Notes: generated by a model not told the origin, from the letters alone. 64,000 nucleotides of DNA from Halopelagius inordinatus (GCF_900113245.1 NZ_FOOQ01000009.1:1-64000), one strand, 5' to 3'; positions 1 through 9,728 are shown, counted from the first letter of the stretch. A program made the numbers and translations.

Positions 1-864
1 GGCGCGCCGTTCTCGCCCGCCATCAGTTTCGCCGGCGGCGCCGCCGCCGCCGCGTACGCCGCGAAACGCGGCTACATGCAGTCTGGCTTCGACTACCACA
101 ACGCAAAGGACATCGCCTTCGCACTCGGGACGAAACCCGACGTGCTCGCGGTGGGTGGAGTGTTCGGCATCCTCGGCTACTGGCTGACGGTGATTTCGGC
201 CACGTTCGCCATGCCGTACGACCACATCGCGATGGGCGTCGTGCTCTCTGCGCTGTTCCACCGTCTCATTCTCGGGTACGACGTCATCGGGAAGGTCCGC
301 GGCAAGGGGATTCTCGACATGACGCCGTTCGAACGCGAAGAGATGCGAACCGCGGACGGGTCCGCCCCCGGAGGCGGCGCAGTCGCCGACGGCGGCACGG
401 TGAACCGTCTGGCGGTCGAACCGTGGCTTCCCCACCAGTACGAGTGGGGGAACGTCGCGGCGATGGGCGCAGTCGCCGGCATCTTCGGCGGCTACATCGC
501 GATGGCGACGGGCAGCGCGTTCCTCGCGTTCGGTATCAGCGCGGCGTCGCTGCTGTTCTTGAACCTCGGCGTCGAGCGGATTCCGGTCACCCACCACATG
601 ACGCTACCCGCGGGTACGGCGGCGCTCGCGTTCACCGCGGGCGGGAGCCAGGGGTCCGCGGCCGTGGCACTCCTCGTGGCCGGCGTGTTCGGCCTCGCGT
701 GCGGTCTGTTCGGTGAACTGTTCCAGCGTATCTTCTACGCGCACGGGGACACTCACTGGGACCCGCCCGCGGCGGCTATCGTCTTCGGGACGTTCCTCGT
801 GTTCGTCCTGTACGCCGTCGGTGTCTTCCCCGACAGTTCGTGGGTCGCGACGCTCGGAATCTAA
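1..864 (+). CDS. Polytopic membrane protein, 5' end outside window
   Basis: The reading frame is open from base 1, so the ATG at 76 is probably internal and the true start lies upstream. The visible 287 residues are rich in Ala/Gly/Val/Leu and contain about six or seven hydrophobic segments, separated by a soluble loop after about residue 90 (negatively charged, then a Gly/Ala linker). The C-terminus ends in a hydrophobic segment. This looks like a haloarchaeal integral membrane protein or permease of unknown substrate; I do not recognise a characterised family. It stops 76 bp before the Orc1/Cdc6-like gene, whose promoter probably lies in that gap. Confidence 0.75.
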   Translation, partial: GAPFSPAISFAGGAAAAAYAAKRGYMQSGFDYHNAKDIAFALGTKPDVLAVGGVFGILGYWLTVISATFAMPYDHIAMGVVLSALFHRLILGYDVIGKVRGKGILDMTPFEREEMRTADGSAPGGGAVADGGTVNRLAVEPWLPHQYEWGNVAAMGAVAGIFGGYIAMATGSAFLAFGISAASLLFLNLGVERIPVTHHMTLPAGTAALAFTAGGSQGSAAVALLVAGVFGLACGLFGELFQRIFYAHGDTHWDPPAAAIVFGTFLVFVLYAVGVFPDSSWVATLGI

Positions 865-940
865 CCGCTCTCGCAAATTTATTACCGGCCGTACCCAATC
901 GGCAACTGAAGGACGGCCGGTCGGAACCCGGTTCGACTGA

Positions 941-2104
941 ATGAACATCGAAGAACGAATCCTCCAGCGGAAACGTCGGGGGGAACGGAGACGGTTGCTC
1001 GTCGAAGAAACCGTGTTGAGCCCCGTCTGGCACCCGGAGAGTCCGGTCGGACGCGGCGCGACCATCGAGCGACTGCTGGACCGACTCGACCCCGTGTTCG
1101 ACGGCGAGACGCCCGACGACGTCTACGTCCACGGCCCGTCGGGGTCCGGAAAGTCCGCCGTCGTGACCGCGCTGTTCCGGCATCTCTCTCGGCATCTCTC
1201 CTCGCCGACGAACACGATACAGACGACGACTCGGAGCGGAAGCGAGTCGGGGACCATCTTCGCGTACGTCGACGTGCGGACGGCGACGAGCGAGTTCGAG
1301 TTCTCCCACCGACTGCTCGACGAGTCCACCGAGGAGTCCGTTCCCCGGCGAGGACTCTCGACGGACGAACTGCGCCGGCGGATTCGACAGACCCTCCGGA
1401 CGCAGTCGCTCGTCGTCGCACTCGACCACGTCGACGACGTAGACCCGACGCTCTTGGAGTGGCTCTCGACCGAACGCGAGGAGTGGAGTCGCGACGTGGC
1501 GGTGGTCGCTGTCGGGCGCGCGCGCCCCGCGACGGCCCCGGCGGCGGTGTCCGACGCTTCGGTGGTCGAACTGACGCCGTACCACCGCGCCGAGGTGACG
1601 GACATCCTCACCAGCCGAACCACCGCGGGACTGGCGCGCGACGCCGTCACCCACGACCAGATTCGCACGCTCGCGACGTGGTCGGAGGGAGACGCCCACG
1701 ACGCACTCGCGGCGCTTCTCGGAAGCGTCGACGCCGCACTCGACGACGGAGCGACGGTGATAGAGGAGCGTCACCTCCGGGCCGGTATCGACTCGGTGCC
1801 GCGTCCCTGCGCGTCGCTCGGCCGCGTCCTCGCACTCGCGGACAACAGACAGGAGGTGTTGCGCTACCTGCTGGAACTCGACGACGCCGACCGCTCGTCG
1901 GTACAGAAGACGGCGGACGCCCTCGCGTCCCGGTCGTCGCTCTCGGCGAGCACGATACGGCGCTACCTCTACGAACTGGCCGAACAGGACATCATCGCGC
2001 GGGTCCAAGCCGACGAGTCCGACGGCGCGGGCCGTCCGCCGAGCAGAGTCGAGCCTCGATTCCCGACGCGGGCGTTCGAGCGCCTGACCGCCGTCGATAA
2101 CTGA
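941..2104 (+). CDS. Orc1/Cdc6-family AAA+ ATPase
   Basis: This 387-residue protein has the archaeal Orc1/Cdc6 layout. The N-terminus has the usual basic approach (hexad rich in Arg) and a segment ending in PVGR, then a Walker A motif GPSGSGKS near residue 68. A Walker B-like strand with VVALDHVDD lies near residue 155, and a C-terminal winged-helix region follows (about 300-385). Family members bind origin recognition boxes and load MCM, though haloarchaea carry many paralogues and not all mark active origins. Walker B reads DH rather than the usual DE, so ATP hydrolysis may be altered. No origin-like repeat cluster was seen in the 76-bp upstream gap, so an accessory paralogue is as likely as a true origin initiator. 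Confidence 0.85.
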   Translation: MNIEERILQRKRRGERRRLLVEETVLSPVWHPESPVGRGATIERLLDRLDPVFDGETPDDVYVHGPSGSGKSAVVTALFRHLSRHLSSPTNTIQTTTRSGSESGTIFAYVDVRTATSEFEFSHRLLDESTEESVPRRGLSTDELRRRIRQTLRTQSLVVALDHVDDVDPTLLEWLSTEREEWSRDVAVVAVGRARPATAPAAVSDASVVELTPYHRAEVTDILTSRTTAGLARDAVTHDQIRTLATWSEGDAHDALAALLGSVDAALDDGATVIEERHLRAGIDSVPRPCASLGRVLALADNRQEVLRYLLELDDADRSSVQKTADALASRSSLSASTIRRYLYELAEQDIIARVQADESDGAGRPPSRVEPRFPTRAFERLTAVDN

Positions 2105-2291
2105 GAGGCGGGGCGACCGCGACCGACCGAGCGGAGAGCGCGCGGACGCAAGTTGTTATATCGACGGCGGCCGATACGTCCCGTACAGAACGGGGCGAAC
2201 GCGCTTCCGGGCAGGCCCCGCACGCCTCGAACGCGACGCCGACGAGACGCCGCGTCTCGGTCCGTGCTGGACGCTCCGTTCCAGAACACGT

Positions 2292-2576
2292 ATGCCACCC
2301 ACCTCACCACTCGGAGACGGTCCGTCCGACAGAGAGCCGTACTACTCGGGCGGAGACCCCCTCGGTCTCCAGGTCGTCGAAGCCGTCGCGGCGTTTCGCG
2401 GAGTCGACCCCCTCGAACTCGACCCGCTGGCAGAGAGTATCGACGCCGACGCGTTGAACGGTCTGTTCTCGCCGGTCGGCGACCGAAACACCGCGAACAT
2501 CTCGTTCACCTACGAAGGCGTGCGCGTCACGGTCACCAGTCGCGGGGATATCGACCTCCGAGAGGCCGACCGCTAA
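2292..2576 (+). CDS. HalOD1 output-domain protein
   Basis: This 94-residue protein consists almost entirely of the haloarchaeal output domain HalOD1. A helical segment (LGLQVVEAVAAFRGVDPLEL) is followed by PLAESIDADALNGLF and a beta-hairpin ending in TFEYEGVRVTV-type residues. HalOD1 proteins are small and are found alone or fused to response regulators; their biochemical role is unknown and a regulatory or signalling function is inferred. A second HalOD1 gene lies at 33883-34158. The 187-bp upstream gap shows a TATA-like TTATATC near 2155, too far for a leaderless start. Confidence 0.8.
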   Translation: MPPTSPLGDGPSDREPYYSGGDPLGLQVVEAVAAFRGVDPLELDPLAESIDADALNGLFSPVGDRNTANISFTYEGVRVTVTSRGDIDLREADR

Positions 2577-2675
2577 CGTCGCCGTCTTCGCGGCGGCGAC
2601 TCGCGCGAACGCCTCGCGGGCAACCGCACCGGCGAAGCGACGAAGCCAAACGGCCCGCCCGACTACCGACTCGCA

Positions 2676-3908
2676 ATGGACATCCGGTTTCTGGGCGGCG
2701 CGCGCGAGGTCGGTCGAAGCGCCATCCTCGTCAACGACAGCCTCCTTTTGGATTACGGGATTTCGACCGGGAACCCCCCGCAGTTTCCGGTGGACGCGCT
2801 CGACCCGGACGCCGTCGTCGTCAGTCACGGCCACCTCGACCACGTCGGGTCGGTCCCCTCCCTCCTCTCGGGGGACCGACGCCCGCCGATTCACTGGACG
2901 CCGCCGACTCGCGAACTGGCGCTCACGCTCGCTCGCGACACGCTCAAACTCCACGGCGGGTCCTACAACTGCCCGTTCACCGAGGCGGAGATAAAGCGCG
3001 TCACGCAGGTGTCTGAGACCCACGGCTACCGAGAGACGTTCGAGGCGGCGGGCCACGAGGTGACGTTCTACAACGCGGGTCACATCCCCGGAAGCGCCCA
3101 CGTCCTCGTGGACGACGGCGAGACGCGACTGTTCTACACCGCCGACTTCCACACCGAAGACCAGCGGTTGGTGTCGGCCTCTACCGCCCGCCCCGACGCC
3201 GACGCGGTCGTCTGTGAGAGCACCTACTCGGACGTCGAACACGAACCGCGCCGACGCATCGAAGACCGGTTCGTCGAGAGCGTCGAGACGACCGTCTGGG
3301 ACGGCGGCACCGTCGTCGTCCCCGCGTTCGCCATCGGCCGGACGCAGGAGATGCTTCTCGTCTGCGAAGCGAACGACATCGACTGCTACGTCGACGGGAT
3401 GGGCAAGGAAGTGACTCGGATGCTTCGCCAGCACCCGACGTTCGTCCGGGACCCCGAAGCACTCAAGCGCGCGACGTCGAACGCTCGCTTCGTCACCGGC
3501 CGCGACGGGCAGAGAAAGCGAATCGCCGCGCAGAACACGGTCATCGTGACGACGAGCGGAATGCTCTCGGGCGGACCTGCGATGACGTACGTCCCCGAGA
3601 TACGGGCGAGTCCGACGAACAAAGTCGCGCTCACCGGCTATCAGGTCGAGGGGACGCCGGGACGGGAACTGCTCGACTCCGGGCGCGCGGAGATAGACGG
3701 TCGGGTGATGCCGATAAGCGCGCGCGTCGAGTGGTACGATTTCTCCGCGCACGCCGACCGCGAGGGGGTACTGAGCCTGCTCGACTCCTATCGGGACAGT
3801 CGAGTGCTCGTGAACCACGGCGACCGGTGCGAGGCGTTCGCCGAGGAACTCGACGGCGAGGGGTTCGACGCGTCGGCGCCGGAACTGGGCGAGAAGGTGA
3901 CGGTGTAG
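2676..3908 (+). CDS. Beta-CASP metallo-beta-lactamase-fold RNase (aCPSF2-like)
   Basis: This 410-residue protein starts directly with the metallo-beta-lactamase fold. The metal-binding motif HGHLDH is at residues 51-56 and a further His occurs in GHIPGSAH. The Asp of YTADFH follows, then the beta-CASP region with VVPAFAIGRTQE, and the C-terminal motifs DFSAHAD and VNHGD complete the metal site. No N-terminal KH domains are present, so it fits the KH-less archaeal CPSF2 type rather than aCPSF1. It probably cleaves or trims RNA in the cytoplasm. It is transcribed alone between the HalOD1 gene and the histidine kinase. Confidence 0.9.
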   Translation: MDIRFLGGAREVGRSAILVNDSLLLDYGISTGNPPQFPVDALDPDAVVVSHGHLDHVGSVPSLLSGDRRPPIHWTPPTRELALTLARDTLKLHGGSYNCPFTEAEIKRVTQVSETHGYRETFEAAGHEVTFYNAGHIPGSAHVLVDDGETRLFYTADFHTEDQRLVSASTARPDADAVVCESTYSDVEHEPRRRIEDRFVESVETTVWDGGTVVVPAFAIGRTQEMLLVCEANDIDCYVDGMGKEVTRMLRQHPTFVRDPEALKRATSNARFVTGRDGQRKRIAAQNTVIVTTSGMLSGGPAMTYVPEIRASPTNKVALTGYQVEGTPGRELLDSGRAEIDGRVMPISARVEWYDFSAHADREGVLSLLDSYRDSRVLVNHGDRCEAFAEELDGEGFDASAPELGEKVTV

Positions 3909-3955
3909 CAGACTCCGCGAACGGCCACGTGTGACTGTCTCACGGACGACGAGTG

Positions 3956-3963
3956 GTTTAACT
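3956..3963 (+). promoter_or_regulatory. TATA-like box of the histidine kinase gene
   Basis: TTTAACT lies about 28 bp before the ATG at 3987, the spacing of a leaderless haloarchaeal transcript. This supports 3987 as the start. Confidence 0.5.
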
Positions 3964-3986
3964 TTCCGAAGAGTCTCTTAGATACA

Positions 3987-6920
3987 ATGAGTACCAATCC
4001 GGATGCTACCCCAGAGGCATTGTGGGGAGATGCCGACGGCGACGTAGCACTCCGTCGGTATCAGACGCTCACCGATACGCTCGACGACGGAATCTACCAT
4101 CTCGACGCCGAGGGACGGGTCCTCGCGGTGAACGACGAACTTCTGGAGACGACGGGCCACGCCCGCGAGGAACTCCTCGGCGAACACGCCTCTGTTCTCT
4201 TGGCCGACGACGGCGCCGAACGGGCGGCCCGCGAGATATCGCGCAGACTGCAGTCGCAGAGCCGAGACGTCACCCCCATCGAAGTCGGCCTCCGAACGGC
4301 CGGAGGCGAAGCGGTTCGCCGCGAACTCCGAGTGAGTCCGCTCGTCGAAGACGGCAAGTTCCGCGGGAGTCTCGGCGTCGTCCGCGACTGCGGGCGGACG
4401 GCCGATGCCCGCAGAGAGACGGAAGAACAGTTCCGCTCTCTCGCCGACGCCGTCGAGGAGTACGCCATCTTCCGACTCGACGCGGAGGGCCGCGTCGCCA
4501 GTTGGAACGAGGGCGCAGAGAGAATCAAAGGCTACGACGAAGCGGAGATAGTCGGCGAGCACATCTCGGCGTTCTACACCGACGACGACAGGGAGGCGGG
4601 CGCCCCCGAGCGAAACCTCGAACGGGCGCGAACGGAGGGGTCTATCGAAGACGAAGGGTGGCGCGTCAGGCGAGACGGCAGCCGGTTTTGGGCGAACGTG
4701 ACTCTCACTGCGATTCGAGACGACGACGGGACCCACCGAGGCTATCTGAAGGTCACCCGCGACATGACCGACCAGCACCGGCGGGAACTGGAACTGGAGA
4801 GCGAACTCCAGCGTCTCTTCAGCAGAATCTCCGACGCGTTCTACGCGGTGGACGACGAGTACCGCTTCACGCACGTCAACGAACGGGCCGAGGAACTCCT
4901 CCAGCAGTCCGAAGAAGAACTGCTGGGCAAGCGTCTCTGGGACGTGTTCCCCTCCGCCGGGGAGATAGACGACGTCTGGGACGCCTTCGAGACGGCAAAG
5001 GAGTCACAGGAGGCGACCAGTTACGAACTGTACTACGACATGCTCGGCTTCTGGGTGGAGGCGAACCTCTACCCCTCCGAGACGGGAATCTCGGTGTACT
5101 TCCGCGACGTGAGCGACCGGAAAAAGCGCGAACAGGAGCTAGAGCGGTACGAGACCATCGTGGAAACCGTCGACGACGGCATCTACGCCGTCGATTCCGA
5201 CTCGCGGTTCGTCATGGTCAACGGTGCGTTCTGCGAGATGGTCGGTTACGAACGCGAAGACCTACTCGGCGAACCCGCATCGACAGTCCACAACGAGGGA
5301 ATCACCGCTCAGGCCAAGACGATGACAGAAGAGGTCCTCTCGGGCGAGCGAACGCTCGCGAAAATCGAACTCGACCTCTGGACGAGTTCGGGCGAGACGA
5401 TTCCCGTCGAGAGCCATTTCGCCCCGTTCCCCGACGGCGACGGGTACGGGCGGTGCGGGGTGGTTCGGGACATCTCCGAACGCATCGAACGCGAGCGAGA
5501 ACTGGCGAAGTACGAGACGATAGTCGAAGCCGTCGAAGACGGCATCTACGCGGTGGACGCCGAGGGCTACTTCACGATGGTCAACGACTCGTACACGGAG
5601 TTGACCGGCTACTCCCGAGAGGAACTGCTCGGTTCGCACGTCTCGACGGTGGTCGGCGACGACACCATCGGGCGCGCGAGAGAGATAGAGGCGGAGTTGA
5701 AACGGGGGGGCCTCGGCGAACCGCTCGAAGCGGAGTTGCAGACGGCGGACGGTGGTCGCGTCGCCGCGGAGGCGACGTTCGCGTTGCTGCCGGGCGACAG
5801 TCGCGAACGTATCGGCGTCGCGCGCGACATCACCGAACGGAAGGCGCGAGAACGGGCCCTCGAAGAGAGCGAACGCCGGTACCGAATGCTCGTCGAACAC
5901 TTCCCGAACGGCGCAGTGGGGCTGTACGACGAGGGGTTGACCTACACCGTCGCCGGCGGCACGATGCTGCACGAACGCGGGATTTCGCCCGGAGAGGTGG
6001 TCGGAACTTCCATCTACGAGCGCTACTCCGAGGAGTTGGTCGAGGAGATAAAGCCCCACTTCGAGGCCGTCTTCGACGGCGAATCGCGGACGTTCGAGGT
6101 GGAGCACCTGAACAGACATCTGTTGGCGCACACGCTCCCCGTCCGGAACGCCGACGACGACATCTACGCGGGGATGGTGATGTTACAGGACGTCACGGAG
6201 CGAAAAAAGTACCGCGAGAAACTGGAGGCGTCGAACGAGCGGTTAGAGCAGTTCGCGTACGTCGCCTCTCACGACCTACAGGAGCCGCTTCGGATGGTGA
6301 CGAGCTATCTCGGGCTGATAGAGAACCGGTACGCCGACGCACTCGACGAGGACGGACGGGAGTTCATCGACTTCGCCGTCGACGGGGCAGAGCGGATGCG
6401 CGAGATGATAGACGCGCTTCTCAGATACTCGCGCGTCGAGACGCAGGGCGACTCGTTTCGGCCGGTGGACCTCGACGCGGTTCTCGAAGACGTCAGAGAC
6501 GACCTCCGGATGCGAATCGAGGAGACCGACGCCGAAATCGAGAGCGACTCGCTTCCCCGCGTCGAGGGCGACGCCAGCCAACTCCGCCAACTGTTTCAGA
6601 ACCTCCTGAGCAACGCGCTCCGGTACAGCGGCGACGAACCGCCGCGGGTCGATATCACCGCCGAACGCGAGGGCGACGACTGGGTCGTCTCGGTGCGCGA
6701 CGAGGGCATCGGCATCGACCCCGAGGATTCCGACCGGGTCTTCGAGGTGTTCCAGCGACTCCACACGCGCGACGAACACGCCGGAACGGGCATCGGACTC
6801 GCGCTCTGTCGGCGCATCGTCGAACGCCACGGCGGGGAGATATGGGTCGACTCCGAACCGGGCGAGGGAGCGACGTTCTCGTGTCGACTGCCGGACGGCG
6901 GCGACCGGACCGACGGCTGA
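3987..6920 (+). CDS. Multi-PAS sensor histidine kinase
   Basis: This 977-residue soluble kinase has no membrane segment. Six PAS-type modules follow one another (roughly residues 20-130, 148-270, 275-385, 390-505, 510-625 and 630-745). The fourth and fifth share the near-identical opening ETIVE-V-DGIYAVD, which points to internal duplication. A HisKA domain carries the phospho-acceptor His762 in the SHDLQEPLR motif. The C-terminal HATPase has the N box (FQNLLSNALRYS), the G1 box (DEGIGID) and the G2 box (GTGIGLAL). The last domain contains no receiver, and no response-regulator gene is adjacent, so the partner is unknown. The kinase probably senses cytoplasmic redox, ligand or light cues. Confidence 0.93.
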   Translation: MSTNPDATPEALWGDADGDVALRRYQTLTDTLDDGIYHLDAEGRVLAVNDELLETTGHAREELLGEHASVLLADDGAERAAREISRRLQSQSRDVTPIEVGLRTAGGEAVRRELRVSPLVEDGKFRGSLGVVRDCGRTADARRETEEQFRSLADAVEEYAIFRLDAEGRVASWNEGAERIKGYDEAEIVGEHISAFYTDDDREAGAPERNLERARTEGSIEDEGWRVRRDGSRFWANVTLTAIRDDDGTHRGYLKVTRDMTDQHRRELELESELQRLFSRISDAFYAVDDEYRFTHVNERAEELLQQSEEELLGKRLWDVFPSAGEIDDVWDAFETAKESQEATSYELYYDMLGFWVEANLYPSETGISVYFRDVSDRKKREQELERYETIVETVDDGIYAVDSDSRFVMVNGAFCEMVGYEREDLLGEPASTVHNEGITAQAKTMTEEVLSGERTLAKIELDLWTSSGETIPVESHFAPFPDGDGYGRCGVVRDISERIERERELAKYETIVEAVEDGIYAVDAEGYFTMVNDSYTELTGYSREELLGSHVSTVVGDDTIGRAREIEAELKRGGLGEPLEAELQTADGGRVAAEATFALLPGDSRERIGVARDITERKARERALEESERRYRMLVEHFPNGAVGLYDEGLTYTVAGGTMLHERGISPGEVVGTSIYERYSEELVEEIKPHFEAVFDGESRTFEVEHLNRHLLAHTLPVRNADDDIYAGMVMLQDVTERKKYREKLEASNERLEQFAYVASHDLQEPLRMVTSYLGLIENRYADALDEDGREFIDFAVDGAERMREMIDALLRYSRVETQGDSFRPVDLDAVLEDVRDDLRMRIEETDAEIESDSLPRVEGDASQLRQLFQNLLSNALRYSGDEPPRVDITAEREGDDWVVSVRDEGIGIDPEDSDRVFEVFQRLHTRDEHAGTGIGLALCRRIVERHGGEIWVDSEPGEGATFSCRLPDGGDRTDG

Positions 6921-7024
6921 GTTTCGGACGCCGACGCGCGGGGCCGAGCGCAGTCGGTGCGGCCCGAGAGCGCGGCGTGAGACGCGCGCAGGACTCATCA
7001 CTCTCCGCGACGCAAGAGACGAGT

Positions 7025-7372
7025 ATGACAGGAGACAGGACTCGCGCCCCGATTCGCGAACTCGTGGCCGACCTGTCGGACCGCCTCGAATCGACGGCCG
7101 AACTGCCGGTCGCCCGCCCGGAGAGCGCGTACCTCGGCGAGGCAGAAGCCGTCGCCTCGGACGCCTCCTCGCTTTGGCTCGCGGGACATCCGTCCCGGGC
7201 GGGCGACGCCGACGTGTCTCTGACCGTCGTGCGGGCGCGAATCGAACACGTCGCGGAGTTGCTGTCGAACGTCGAGGACGTCGAGAACGACGCCGCGAGA
7301 GACCACGTCGAGGCGGCGCGGGAGTTGACAGCGGAGATTCTCTACCGACTCGACGACGACGACCCGAATTAA
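7025..7372 (+). CDS. Small helical protein of unknown function
   Basis: This 115-residue acidic protein starts at ATG 7025, after a 104-bp gap from the kinase. It begins with MTGDRTRAPIRELVADL and appears mostly alpha-helical, with a Gly/Pro-containing break in the middle (WLAGHPSRAGDADV). No catalytic motif or metal ligand set is visible. A much longer frame reads through the kinase region without a stop, but that part is the antiphase shadow of the kinase. The stop overlaps the stop of the convergent gene by 4 bp. Function is unknown. Confidence 0.65.
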   Translation: MTGDRTRAPIRELVADLSDRLESTAELPVARPESAYLGEAEAVASDASSLWLAGHPSRAGDADVSLTVVRARIEHVAELLSNVEDVENDAARDHVEAARELTAEILYRLDDDDPN

Positions 7373-7659
7373 AAGCGCGTCACCTGAAACTCCCGGTAGC
7401 CGCCGTAGGCCGCTTCGAGAGACCCGAGCCACCAGTTCCAGCGGTCGGAGACGCTCGACCCCTCCGGTGCGTCGCCCATCTGGCGGACCACCTCCGCGAC
7501 GGTGAGCGGTTCGCCCCGGTCTTCCTCCGGTTTCCCCGAGTCCGCGAGGTCACGCGCCTGCCGAGCGACGACGGTTCGTTCCCGTTCTCGGCCGTCGAAC
7601 GCGCGTTCGAGTTCGGCCGTTAACTCGTCCGCGTCGAGAGATGGCGGTGAGTCGGACAT
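7369..7659 (-). CDS. Small conserved-looking protein of unknown function
   Basis: This 96-residue protein uses the ATG at 7659; an in-frame start 27 bp upstream would add a poor N-terminus. It is acidic and helical in its first half. The C-terminal half has a Trp-rich segment (RWNWWLGSLEAAYGGY) that may form a small folded core. No motif ties it to a known family. It converges on the gene at 7025-7372 with a 4-bp overlap of stop codons, leaving no room for a separate terminator. Confidence 0.6.
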   Translation of the reverse strand: MSDSPPSLDADELTAELERAFDGRERERTVVARQARDLADSGKPEEDRGEPLTVAEVVRQMGDAPEGSSVSDRWNWWLGSLEAAYGGYREFQVTRF

Positions 7660-7708
7660 GGCCGCCCGTTCGAGAGCGAGACCCAAGAATGGTCGCCGTC
7701 CCCGCCGG

Positions 7709-8563
7709 TCACGCCGCCCACGCGGCGACGAAAAAGAGGACGCCGAACGACGCGACGATGGCCGCCGGGCCCGTCATCAGTATCGCTTCCTCACCGCCGG
7801 TGGCGAACCCGACGACGCCCGCGAGAGCCAAAAAGAGGGCGCCAAAGGCGGCGAGGGCCGCTCTCGCCGCGCGCGAGGTTTCGCTCGGGTCGAGGCCGTA
7901 GTCGCGCGCGGCTATCTCCGAGAGGGCGGCTTCGACGGCCGGGTAGTCTCGTTCGGGGACGAAGAGCAAAAACGGGGGAGAAAGAGAGAGCGACCCCGCG
8001 TACCGCAGGTGGACGACGCGCGTCCGCCCGACGGAGAGAGACCGGTAGTCGCGGAGTTTCCGAACGTCGTGCGAGCGCGGTTTTACCCCCGAGAGGATGC
8101 GGACCGACCCGTCTTCGACGGACAGTTCGCCCGCGGACTGACGCGCGGCGACGACCAACTGCGCGACGATGGCCCCGAAGACGAGAACTGCGACGCCGTA
8201 CGGGAGACTCGCCGCGCCGACGAAGATGGCAGCCGAAAACGGCATCGCGAGGAGGACGTATCTCGCACGTAGACCCGGCGACGGAAACAGGTCGCGAAGG
8301 CCGCCCTCCGCGTTCGCCGCGAGGAGATAGAGAAGCGAGAACGGGCCGCCGACGAAGAGCAACGTAACGAGGACGACGAGAAACTCCACGGAGTCGTCGC
8401 CGGTGACTACCTCGACTGCGAGGACGGCGACGAGAGCGGCGACGGCGACGACGGCCGCCGCGAAAAAGCCCGCGACGAGGTGTTTGAGAACAACGCGGAG
8501 ACGACCGGAGGAGGACCGCTCCCACGAGACGACCCGCGGGGGAGAGTCGGGGGAGGTGGCCAT
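7709..8563 (-). CDS. Membrane protein of unknown function
   Basis: This 284-residue protein has two long hydrophobic segments near residues 30-52 and 62-80, another pair near 107-140, and a final pair near 232-284. A soluble beta-rich region lies between them (about 145-230). The layout of paired helices around a cytoplasmic domain resembles small bacterial PH-like or DUF membrane proteins, but I cannot assign a family. It is followed on the same strand by the unrelated gene at 7369-7659 after 49 bp, which may be co-transcribed. Confidence 0.7.
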   Translation of the reverse strand: MATSPDSPPRVVSWERSSSGRLRVVLKHLVAGFFAAAVVAVAALVAVLAVEVVTGDDSVEFLVVLVTLLFVGGPFSLLYLLAANAEGGLRDLFPSPGLRARYVLLAMPFSAAIFVGAASLPYGVAVLVFGAIVAQLVVAARQSAGELSVEDGSVRILSGVKPRSHDVRKLRDYRSLSVGRTRVVHLRYAGSLSLSPPFLLFVPERDYPAVEAALSEIAARDYGLDPSETSRAARAALAAFGALFLALAGVVGFATGGEEAILMTGPAAIVASFGVLFFVAAWAA

Positions 8564-8633
8564 ATCGACCGGGTTTCCGGCGCGAGAAGTTAACAGTTAG
8601 TCGGTCGAACGGTCCGGCGAGACGGCCGCGGCG

Positions 8634-9728
8634 TCACCGCCACCACTCGCTTCGGCGTTCCTCGTAGGTGGCGTCGCGGAACGGCGGCGGTTTCTCCGCG
8701 TCGTCTTCCATGCCGAGAGCGTACGCCAACCAGTAGCCGACGTGCCATCCGACGGCGTCGGTGTCCGTGTCCGCCGCGAGTGCGATTTCGACGCCAGCGT
8801 ACGTCTCGACTGCCCCGTCGCCGTCGGGGTCCCACCCGGTCGTGCCGGCGCAGGACGCCGCCTCCGCCGAACACGGGGTGTCCTCTGCGACTCTGACTGT
8901 CACTTCGGCGTTCGAGGGGTCGCCGACGAACCGAAAGGAGACGTTGTCGGGGACGCCCGGCGGCGCGCCCTCGTAGTAGTCGAGGGCGCGTTCGACCTGA
9001 TTTCGGACCGCCTCGGGGTTCTCCGCGCCGGACGCATCGAGGTAGACGGTGAACTCCCCGTCGTCCCACGGGAACTCGCGTTCGGTCGCGTCGAGTTGCG
9101 ATTCGGTGTACAGCACGGACGCACTCCGCATCACGTCCTCGGGGGCGTCCTCGTGGGTCAGGCCGAGCGTGTGCCCGAACTCGTGTTTCAAAACGAGAGC
9201 CGTCGACTGGTCCGAGAAGCCGGTCCGAATCGACACCTGCACCGGGCGCTGAATCTGGCCGCTATGTTGGATGAGTGGCGCGCATCCTGCCGCCTCCGCG
9301 GCGTTCTCGCAGTCGTCGACGCTCTCGACGAACCGGACGGCGACGTCGGGGTCCGCGGCGTCGGGTCGAACGACGTACTCGACGGGGTAGCCCGCGTATC
9401 GTTCGGCGTTCTCCTCCCAGTAGGCCGCCGCCTCGCGGACCAACGGAGCCCAGTTTCGGTCCGTGCCCGTCGGGTCGCGAACGGCGACGACTATCGGTTC
9501 TTGGCCCCACGGACTCGTCCGGTCCGAACGCGCAGTCGGCGTCTGCGACGAGGCCACTGCCGTCGGGTCGCCCGAGGAGTCAGTTCGGGTCTGTGAGACC
9601 GCGGTCCCGTCGCCCGCGTCGTCGTCCGCGCCGAACGGCCCGTCGGACGGAACCTCCACGGGGACGGCGCACCCGGCGAGGACGACGAGTATCGCCACGG
9701 AGACTGCCCGGACAGAGACGACAGACAT
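8634..9728 (-). CDS. Lipoprotein with metzincin-like zinc protease motif
   Basis: This 364-residue exported protein has a hydrophobic signal ending in the lipobox LAGC (Cys20), followed by a Thr/Ser/Asp-rich linker (to about residue 72). The core contains the sequence HEFGHTLGLTH at residues 182-192, the HExxHxxGxxH zinc signature of metzincins such as matrixins. A Met-containing stretch, EDVM, lies just after. The C-terminal region (about 230-364) looks like a second, partly similar domain that lacks the zinc motif. It is probably a membrane-anchored extracellular protease. It lies 54 bp from the P-type ATPase stop, on the same strand. Confidence 0.8.
   Translation of the reverse strand: MSVVSVRAVSVAILVVLAGCAVPVEVPSDGPFGADDDAGDGTAVSQTRTDSSGDPTAVASSQTPTARSDRTSPWGQEPIVVAVRDPTGTDRNWAPLVREAAAYWEENAERYAGYPVEYVVRPDAADPDVAVRFVESVDDCENAAEAAGCAPLIQHSGQIQRPVQVSIRTGFSDQSTALVLKHEFGHTLGLTHEDAPEDVMRSASVLYTESQLDATEREFPWDDGEFTVYLDASGAENPEAVRNQVERALDYYEGAPPGVPDNVSFRFVGDPSNAEVTVRVAEDTPCSAEAASCAGTTGWDPDGDGAVETYAGVEIALAADTDTDAVGWHVGYWLAYALGMEDDAEKPPPFRDATYEERRSEWWR

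Noticed and set aside
865-940. Replication origin beside the Orc1/Cdc6 gene
   Set aside because: The 76-bp gap is too short and has no inverted origin-recognition-box repeats that I could see; the 187-bp gap downstream also lacks them.
776-2008. A 410-codon minus-strand frame opposite the Orc1/Cdc6 gene
   Set aside because: Composition is basic and without motifs; the plus strand carries Walker A and Walker B motifs.
4022-7024. A very long open frame (over 1000 codons) across the histidine kinase, in a different frame
   Set aside because: It is Arg-rich and basic, with no domain pattern, while the other frame encodes a full PAS-HisKA-HATPase protein. High-GC sequence leaves such antiphase frames open. 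Only its tail after 7025 is a plausible small gene.
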